Shown: piece by piece, positions 1-5,529 of the stretch
Layout: each line of letters opens with the position of its first letter
Numbering within the stretch: position 1 is the first letter of the stretch
DNA from: JAKLDO01 sp035354435
GTDB taxonomy: Bacteria; UBP6; UBA1177
DNA length: 11,552 bases
Assembly: GCA_035354435.1 (NCBI GenBank)
Contig: DAOQAY010000093.1
Span: 1 to 11,552, forward strand
Direction of reading: 5' to 3'
Position numbers and translations under genes: made by a program
The notes under the pieces: model-generated
What the model saw: only the letters and a program-made list of their open reading frames with translations
Told to the model about the DNA's origin: nothing
Databases searched by the model: none

Positions 1-889
1 CTTTTACAATATAATTCAAATCAGATCTTGCGATATTTGCTTTTTTGTATTTTAAAGACAAATTATAAAGGTATTTAATATATTTCTCGGATGCTTTTTC
101 ATCAAAGTATATGGATTCAATGCAATTAACAAACTGGAGAACATTAATACTATCAACATCTTGCTGCTTATTTATACAATATAAATGTTTCTTTTTATCT
201 CCGACCTTATAAATACCTGAATCAAAAAAGATTATTGTTACTTCCGAACTAAGAGGTATAAATATTTGTAGTCCTGTTGTTCCATAACCTGTTTTAGAAT
301 GCCCCCATTTTTTCAACTCCAAGAATTGATTGTATCTCACATTAGGACAATCTGAACTAATAAATGGTCGATCTGTTCTATTTATCAATAGCTTAAAATC
401 CAAATCTTTTGTATAATCTAAAACAACTTTAATGTTTGACAGTGAATTCTTTATTGTATCTTGGTGAGACGGCGATGGAACAAGTTTGCTAATATCTGTG
501 TTTGGATCGATCTCTAACAATTTCTTTCCCATTTCTAAAAACATATTTTTCATACCTTCAATTCTCACGGGATTTCTCGTATCATTAAGAGCCATAAACA
601 TCAGTAATTTCAAATGTTCTTCCGATCCTTTTCGAGGAAGCACTCTATTTTCCACAACCTCTCTAATTGCACTAGAAACATAATGCTCAATTTTAGATAA
701 ATCTCCTTCTATTTTACCATCATATCCGTAAAAGAAATCCTTTGAAGCTTGATCTTTTAGAGTGGCTCGATCAAAGTAGAAACCATTATTGGTATTGAAA
801 ATGCCTATCTGTTTTTTATTTCCATTATATGAGAAATTCCTAAGATAAAACTTGGGTATGTAGTGTTGATTTTTCTTTTCAGTAATCAT
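1..889 (-). CDS. DUF4238-family protein (3' end beyond window)
   Basis: I translated this stretch by hand: 296 codons are open from an ATG at 887-889 to the left window edge, with no stop or frameshift, so the gene is partial at its C-terminus. It matches my recollection of the DUF4238 family (Pfam PF14022): an N-terminal HYIPKFYLRNF motif at residues 9-19, a FISSDCPN motif at 176-183 ending in RYN (185-187), and a hydrophobic IFIPLSSEVTIIFF stretch at 209-222. The family's biochemical function is not known to me; no signal peptide or membrane segment is visible. An in-frame TAA three codons upstream fixes this as the only ATG start, but there is no clear Shine-Dalgarno site. It lies 81 bases downstream of a nuclease-methyltransferase gene on the same strand. 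Sampled G+C is about 31%, like that neighbour and lower than the housekeeping genes, suggesting joint acquisition. The family call is fairly sure; any function is open. Confidence 0.85.
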   Translation of the reverse strand, partial: MITEKKNQHYIPKFYLRNFSYNGNKKQIGIFNTNNGFYFDRATLKDQASKDFFYGYDGKIEGDLSKIEHYVSSAIREVVENRVLPRKGSEEHLKLLMFMALNDTRNPVRIEGMKNMFLEMGKKLLEIDPNTDISKLVPSPSHQDTIKNSLSNIKVVLDYTKDLDFKLLINRTDRPFISSDCPNVRYNQFLELKKWGHSKTGYGTTGLQIFIPLSSEVTIIFFDSGIYKVGDKKKHLYCINKQQDVDSINVLQFVNCIESIYFDEKASEKYIKYLYNLSLKYKKANIARSDLNYIVK

Positions 890-937
890 TTTACATTATT
901 TAAGAAAGCATTTGCATTGAACTTTTTTTTAAATCAT

Positions 938-964
938 ATCATTATTTCAAAACCAATAATTGAT
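938..964 (-). other. AT-rich imperfect inverted repeat between the methyltransferase and DUF4238 genes
   Basis: Bases 938-946 pair with 955-964, giving nine base pairs with one bulged base and an 8-base loop. Only one pair is G-C, so the hairpin would be weak. On the minus strand it is followed by A residues (a run of eight at 923-930), not a T tract, so it is not an intrinsic terminator for the gene upstream. It might affect mRNA processing or translation of the DUF4238 gene, or be chance in very AT-rich DNA. Confidence 0.25.
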
Positions 965-970
965 TTGATG

Positions 971-3433
971 CTATACTTCTTCATAAACTTCATCTTTGTC
1001 CAAAAAACCGTATTCTTCTATTTTCGGTAAAATTTTATTCGCCAGTTTTTCATTTGCCTTGCTCAATTCCTTCAATTCATCTGTGCCAAAATGGTGCTCT
1101 GTTAAGCATCTTCTTATCTGATACCAGCCAACATCCCAAGTTTCTATTTTCCATTTATTTGTTGCCATTTGATTCAGATTTGAAAAGAAAATTTTATAAA
1201 CATCTTTCCCTTTCTCCAGAACCAGCTTTGCTTCTTCTGACAACTCATTTTTTGAAATCCAGTTTGCAACAAATCTGTTTTCGTCCGTAACCATTTGCTG
1301 TTTGAAGTCCGGATCTTTTATTTCCCATTTTTTCATTTCTTCAATTTTAAAAGGAAAGAAATTGTTTTTTATTTGATAGGTATTTTCTAAATAGATAACA
1401 TCTTTCAATGCAGTTGTTTCGTTTGATGAGGCGAATAAGCTCCAAACAACACAATCGTTCAAAAACTCTTTTGTTGGCTCGGTATGCGGAATCAAAAATT
1501 GGTTTCTGTCATTGAGCCAAGTTTGTCTCGGAATTTTTTTAACGGCATGAAGTGTCAACGCCTTTTCAAAATTTTCTTCAACCACGGTAAAAGCTCCGGC
1601 ACTAGCATTTGGTGATGAGAGAATAACTACATACTTGGCGTGTTGCAAGTCATTGCCATTACTGCAAATAGATGCCAGGAAATCAGGTCTTGCCCTGTGT
1701 CTCTTATCTGTGTTGTCATTTTTAACCGTTATCCCGTTGCTTAGTGGTGGCAAAATATAATCTTTTGTGTTTTGCAGTCTAGGAAACCATTTATTAAGAA
1801 CTTCTTCTTTTTCAATTAACCTTAAATGCTTTACTCCAATTGTATCTGCCTGATCATTTGCAATATTTATTTTCACAGTTTTAGCTTCGGAAGACTTTGA
1901 TAAATTCCAAATTAAAAATCCAATCGGATATTTCCCCGTTACTCCGCTAAAGTTGGTTGACTTAAAAAGAAATCCCTTTTCGTATTTATAATTAAAACAC
2001 ATATCTCTGTATTCAATACTGTCTGGCGCATTGAGATACTTCAACTTTGAAAACATTCCCAAGTATGTATTCTTTGGAAGTTCGTGTACTATACGAAAAA
2101 TAAATTGAGCAAACAATTCTCTTTTTACATGTCCAGCATCTTCCTGATCCATGACTGTCTCTACTTTTGTTTTACTCACACCTTTTTTAGAGTCTCCTTT
2201 CGCCCCGCCGACTTGAGCTGTCGCAAATGGCGGATTGATGTAAACTATCCAAGTGATTGAAGGATCTGCTAATTCATCTCTTAATTTTTTTGGTAATTTC
2301 CAATTGGGTTCGAAAGGTAACCCTTCTTTATTAAAAAGATATTCCACATCATCATTTAAATAGTCATATTGAAAACAAGTAGCATTCGGAAAAACTTTTT
2401 TCAGATGATCAGCTTCGCTTGCATGGAGTGTAGACATGTAAATATTCTTATAAGATTCAGCAGGTAGATGGTATTCAAGATTTCCAGTTCCAGCAGCCAT
2501 ATCCCATATTCTATACTTGCCCGATTTATACCAATTTTTACCAATAACATCGTTTAAGTATTGAATTGCTTTCTTTGCGAAAATTAATGGCGTGTAGAAC
2601 TCTCCCTCAAATCTTCTCTGAGATTCATCAGTTAACCTGTCAAGTTTTGAATGAATACCATTAATTGTTTCAGGATTGGAAACATAATCGTATATGCTCC
2701 AGAAAAAATCGTAATCTTTCATTAAAACTTTTTGAGTTTTTGAATTTTTATCTTCAAAGGTGAACACAACTCGACTGCTTTCTTTATCTACAATTACTCT
2801 TTCTTTTTGAATATTAGAAAGAAAATAGAATGAATCTTTGTAACCATTTACAATATATTGTCCGATGATACTTTTCCAATGATTAAAAACAGCTTCAAAA
2901 TTATCTTCGTTAATTACTTTTTTATCTCCGAAATCCAAACCCGACTGTCCATTTAATGCCATTTCAAGAATATCCTTAAATGCAGAATAGTCTCCTTTTT
3001 GAAGAATTTTATATACATGAGTTTTGTTCGTTTCTGGCTCTTTTACTAAATGATCAATCAGTTTCGGATCTGGATTGCTTGCGGGTCGCTCCCAATCATA
3101 ATTATCGTTTGAATAATAATTTGACCATTTGATTGTTTCCGTTATTGCGGCTTCATTTTTGTCAGCAAAGCAAATATACAATGGAATCATTTTAGTAACA
3201 TCTTTATATTTAAGTCTTCTTATGTAATATAAAGTTTGGGCAATAACAGCCGATACAGCCTTAATATTATTAAAGTTCTTGTCGCTCTTAAACTCAAAAA
3301 GCACATTTTTTGTATATAAATCATGTTTGTCAGCTGTGTTATAATTTATTCTAAAGTGTTTTGCATATGTGGCTTTAACCTCTTCTTCAGTAGTTGCTTC
3401 CTGCAATTTACTTTTAAATTCTTCAAAATTCAT
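971..3433 (-). CDS. Nuclease-adenine methyltransferase fusion, type IIG-like restriction-modification enzyme (candidate)
   Basis: This 820-residue cytoplasmic protein carries a full set of N6-adenine methyltransferase motifs: motif X region EGEFYTPLIFAKKA (276-289), S-adenosylmethionine-binding motif I DMAAGTGN (311-318), an acidic motif II residue (E340), and catalytic motif IV NPPF (400-403). The N-terminal domain has D38 and E47-F-K49 (in VLFEFK) followed by an alpha-helical AQTLYYIRRL stretch, the layout of a PD-(D/E)XK nuclease. The part after about residue 515 matches nothing I can name and is the probable target-recognition region. One chain with nuclease plus methyltransferase fits type IIG enzymes, which both methylate and cut; a methyltransferase with an inactive N-terminal domain is the alternative. 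No separate HsdS or HsdR gene is present. The start is set by AGGAGA at 3439-3444, five bases before the ATG. It follows the Fic gene by 15 bases and is probably cotranscribed with it. Sampled G+C is about 32%, well below the Fic gene. Confidence 0.8.
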   Translation of the reverse strand: MNFEEFKSKLQEATTEEEVKATYAKHFRINYNTADKHDLYTKNVLFEFKSDKNFNNIKAVSAVIAQTLYYIRRLKYKDVTKMIPLYICFADKNEAAITETIKWSNYYSNDNYDWERPASNPDPKLIDHLVKEPETNKTHVYKILQKGDYSAFKDILEMALNGQSGLDFGDKKVINEDNFEAVFNHWKSIIGQYIVNGYKDSFYFLSNIQKERVIVDKESSRVVFTFEDKNSKTQKVLMKDYDFFWSIYDYVSNPETINGIHSKLDRLTDESQRRFEGEFYTPLIFAKKAIQYLNDVIGKNWYKSGKYRIWDMAAGTGNLEYHLPAESYKNIYMSTLHASEADHLKKVFPNATCFQYDYLNDDVEYLFNKEGLPFEPNWKLPKKLRDELADPSITWIVYINPPFATAQVGGAKGDSKKGVSKTKVETVMDQEDAGHVKRELFAQFIFRIVHELPKNTYLGMFSKLKYLNAPDSIEYRDMCFNYKYEKGFLFKSTNFSGVTGKYPIGFLIWNLSKSSEAKTVKINIANDQADTIGVKHLRLIEKEEVLNKWFPRLQNTKDYILPPLSNGITVKNDNTDKRHRARPDFLASICSNGNDLQHAKYVVILSSPNASAGAFTVVEENFEKALTLHAVKKIPRQTWLNDRNQFLIPHTEPTKEFLNDCVVWSLFASSNETTALKDVIYLENTYQIKNNFFPFKIEEMKKWEIKDPDFKQQMVTDENRFVANWISKNELSEEAKLVLEKGKDVYKIFFSNLNQMATNKWKIETWDVGWYQIRRCLTEHHFGTDELKELSKANEKLANKILPKIEEYGFLDKDEVYEEV

Positions 3434-3448
3434 AATTGTCTCCTATTT

Positions 3449-4432
3449 TTATTCTTTCACCCTATATCCGCCGTTTTTGGGGGCGCCTGTGAATTCAATT
3501 TTATTCTGTTCTTTCAATTCTTTGATAATTCTTTCGACTGTTCTTTTTGAGATTCCGGTGGCTTCGACTATTGTGGGGATGCGGCACATCGGGTTATTCT
3601 GAATAAATTCGAGCACGGGATTTACCCCGCCATTTACTCCGCCAATTACTCCGCCAACTTTTTTCAGCGGTTCCCCTTTTCTTTCTTTCAGTGTTTTCAA
3701 TATTTCTTCGAGCATGAAGTCGATGAAGATGCCTGAATCTGCGGCACTGGTGCTTTTGCGTATTGCCTGATAATATTTCTGCTGGTTTTGGAAGACCATG
3801 TTCTCTACCGGCAGGTGTGAAAAGACGGGGTTCAGTTTTGCGAGAATGAGCGACTGCCACAATCTGCCTGTTCTGCCGTTCCCGTCACTGAAAGGATGAA
3901 TGAATTCAAACTCATAGTGGAAAACACAGCTTTTTATCAGCAGGTGATCTTTTGAACTTTTGAGCCACTTGAAAAGATCATCCATTAAATATGGGACACG
4001 GTCTGCCGGCGGAGCAATGTGTACTGCTTTCCCCCCGGCAAAAACACCTACTCCGGTTTTCCTGAAATGACCGGCATCATCAGCAAGCAGATCCATCATC
4101 AGTCCGTGAGCTTTCAGCATGTCTTCCACTGAAAAAGGGTCAAATTCAGAATAAACGGTGTATGTCTTTATGGCGTTCTTTACTTCCTGAATTTCACGGA
4201 TCGGAGCGACAACGGTCTTTCCTTCAATAATATCGGTTATCATGCTTTCAGACAAAGTGTTTCCTTCAATTGCAAGCGAACCGCGGATAGTCTTTATCCT
4301 GTTTACTTTTCTCAGATGAACACCTTCTTTCTGCTCAAGACGGATGGCATATCTTTCAACAAGCGCCGAGATCTCGGCAATGAGGTTCACCGCTTTTACA
4401 CTGACATTGAATGGAGGGATATAAACCATCAC
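3449..4432 (-). CDS. Fic-domain AMP-transferase with N-terminal autoinhibition motif and C-terminal winged helix
   Basis: Fic enzymes transfer AMP (AMPylation), or more rarely another phosphate-containing group, to hydroxyl side chains of target proteins. The active-site motif is complete: HPFSDGNGRTGR at residues 179-190 (consensus HxFx(D/E)GNGRxxR), with the catalytic His at 179. S52-x-x-x-E56-G57 matches the (S/T)xxxE(G/N) inhibitory helix, here N-terminal to the Fic core, which defines class II Fic proteins; the Glu normally blocks productive ATP binding. After a VGGVIGGVNGGVN linker (259-271) comes a winged helix-turn-helix (about 272-327, recognition helix near SKRTVERIIKELKEQ), so DNA binding or autoregulation is likely. 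The longest frame starts with GTG at 4432; the next codon, ATG at 4429, is equally plausible, and neither has a strong ribosome site. It heads the accessory block, has its own promoter, and is followed 15 bases later by the nuclease-methyltransferase. Its G+C resembles the housekeeping genes. The target protein is unknown. Confidence 0.93.
   Translation of the reverse strand: MMVYIPPFNVSVKAVNLIAEISALVERYAIRLEQKEGVHLRKVNRIKTIRGSLAIEGNTLSESMITDIIEGKTVVAPIREIQEVKNAIKTYTVYSEFDPFSVEDMLKAHGLMMDLLADDAGHFRKTGVGVFAGGKAVHIAPPADRVPYLMDDLFKWLKSSKDHLLIKSCVFHYEFEFIHPFSDGNGRTGRLWQSLILAKLNPVFSHLPVENMVFQNQQKYYQAIRKSTSAADSGIFIDFMLEEILKTLKERKGEPLKKVGGVIGGVNGGVNPVLEFIQNNPMCRIPTIVEATGISKRTVERIIKELKEQNKIEFTGAPKNGGYRVKE
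3623..3658 (-). repeat. In-frame 12-bp tandem repeat, three copies, in the Fic linker
   Basis: Read on the minus strand the three units are GTTGGCGGAGTA, ATTGGCGGAGTA and AATGGCGGGGTA, differing at only a few positions. They encode VGGV, IGGV and NGGV (residues 259-270), a flexible glycine-rich linker between the Fic domain and the winged helix. Because the unit is a multiple of three, gain or loss of copies would change linker length without breaking the frame. GGVN-type linkers are, as I recall, common in this kind of Fic protein. Confidence 0.85.
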
Positions 4433-4458
4433 ACACCCAAAAGATTGAACATTGACAA

Positions 4459-4487
4459 AATATACTTTCTATATGCCGGTTTTTCAA
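4459..4487 (-). promoter_or_regulatory. Candidate sigma70-type promoter of the Fic/methyltransferase block
   Basis: On the minus strand there is a -35 box TTGAAA (4482-4487, five of six consensus bases), a 17-base spacer, and a -10 box TATATT (4459-4464, five of six). Transcription would begin near 4452, leaving a leader of about 20 bases before the Fic start. It lies in the 74-base gap after holA. With no terminator visible after holA, read-through from the housekeeping operon is also possible. Confidence 0.6.
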
Positions 4488-4492
4488 TTAAA

Positions 4493-4502
4493 AGTTGCAA
4501 CT
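4493..4502. promoter_or_regulatory. Perfect 10-base palindrome AGTTGCAACT, possible operator
   Basis: AGTTGCAACT is self-complementary and sits five bases upstream of the -35 box of the Fic promoter, just past the holA stop codon. Too little loop is available for an RNA hairpin, so if functional it would be a protein-binding site, for example for the Fic protein's own winged helix. This is position-based inference; a 10-base palindrome can arise by chance. Confidence 0.25.
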
Positions 4503-4506
4503 GAGA

Positions 4507-5526
4507 TTAGAAATATTCGACCATGAACTGTTCGAGTTCGACTGTGGTGTCGGATACCGGAATATTTTTTGCACCTTTCATTCCCATTTCGATATTGGCA
4601 AGCTTCTGAAGTGCTTTAAGGATCGTTATATTCTTACTGCTCTGAGCAATGGCGGTTCCTCTGTTCTTCAAATAAAAAAGCCTGTTCTTTGAGAGATAGG
4701 CGCCAAATTCACTGTTTTTATTCTCGTTAAGAAAAATCCGTCCTTTCATCAACGCTCTGAAATGTCTGAAAAACATTGATATTATTAAAGGATTTACTTT
4801 GTAATCCCCTTCTATTGTCACGGTATCCCTGTAAAGTTTCACAGCCGCCGATATCCTTTTTTCAACCAGAAAGTCCATAATTTTAAATATCACCTGTTCG
4901 CTCAGTCCGTTCAGAACATCATCAATCACCTGAAATGAAATGCTGTTCATCTGCCTGCTGGATGCATAAAGTTTGAGCTTTTCAACCTCTGAATGAATAT
5001 AGAACATATCCTGATTTTCAGCACTGGAAAAAAACTCCACAAGCCTTTCATCCGGTGTAAAAGGGGCAAATTCGCTTTTTATGAATTTTCTGATATCAGC
5101 AGGACCCGGAGTTGGAACAACATTATATATCTTACCAATTTTCTGCAATGATTTGAAGAACTTAGTCCTTTTGTCAATATCGGTGATAAATACAACCAGA
5201 TAGTTGTTCGGCTCACAGTTGTCAATATATGATTCCAGCATATCCCTTTCTTTATCACCAAGTTTTTCGGCAAGTTCAAGAGTTATGATCTTCTGAGCAC
5301 AGAAAAACCCTATTTCACGGGCTATATTCACGGCTTCGGCAAGAATTGATTTACCGTCAGTCATATCATAAAGTATCAGTTCAAAAGTCGGATTTTCGGC
5401 CACGAACTGCCTGATCTCGTCTTTCAGTTTTCTGATTATGAACCTTTCCGGAGTATGAATAAAAAAAATCCCTCCGTTCGAACCGAGCGGAACAAGATCT
5501 TTAATTGAAGGAGGAAAAGTTTTCAT
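4507..5526 (-). CDS. holA: DNA polymerase III delta subunit (clamp loader)
   Basis: The delta subunit opens the sliding beta clamp as part of the clamp-loader complex during DNA replication. The 339-residue length equals that usual for the family. Matching features are an N-terminal RecA-like region with the expected FFIHTPERFIIRKL start (about 21-34, where homologues have a GEExFL-type motif), the LVVFITDIDKRTKFFKSL strand-helix (110-127), the SEVEKLKLYA helix (179-188), and a C-terminal collar-domain region with VNPLIISMFFRHFRAL (244-259). There are no Walker motifs, as is normal for delta. It starts three bases after the leuS stop with only a weak ribosome site, so translation is probably coupled to leuS. 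The order leuS then holA is also seen in enterobacteria, where lptE sits between them; here lptE is absent. The N-terminal motif is somewhat divergent, but family and context agree. Confidence 0.9.
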   Translation of the reverse strand: MKTFPPSIKDLVPLGSNGGIFFIHTPERFIIRKLKDEIRQFVAENPTFELILYDMTDGKSILAEAVNIAREIGFFCAQKIITLELAEKLGDKERDMLESYIDNCEPNNYLVVFITDIDKRTKFFKSLQKIGKIYNVVPTPGPADIRKFIKSEFAPFTPDERLVEFFSSAENQDMFYIHSEVEKLKLYASSRQMNSISFQVIDDVLNGLSEQVIFKIMDFLVEKRISAAVKLYRDTVTIEGDYKVNPLIISMFFRHFRALMKGRIFLNENKNSEFGAYLSKNRLFYLKNRGTAIAQSSKNITILKALQKLANIEMGMKGAKNIPVSDTTVELEQFMVEYF

Positions 5527-5529
5527 AAT

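Noticed and set aside
923..964. Terminator after the methyltransferase gene
   Set aside because: The inverted repeat is followed by an A run, not a T run, on the coding strand, and its stem has one G-C pair.
3594..3860. 88-codon open frame on the minus strand inside the Fic gene
   Set aside because: It lies wholly within the Fic coding sequence in another frame, is rich in Arg and Lys with no domain resemblance, and Fic motifs are intact in the main frame.
1..4432. Transposon or integrase boundary around the accessory block
   Set aside because: I looked for an integrase or transposase gene, a tRNA gene and flanking inverted repeats and saw none; the left boundary lies outside the window.
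971..4432. Classical type I restriction system (HsdM with HsdS and HsdR)
   Set aside because: No gene resembling a specificity subunit or an ATP-dependent helicase-nuclease is present, and the methyltransferase itself carries an N-terminal nuclease-like domain.
4493..4506. Terminator after holA (AGTTGCAACT followed by TTTT on the minus strand)
   Set aside because: The palindrome leaves at most a 3-bp stem once a loop is allowed, too weak for intrinsic termination.
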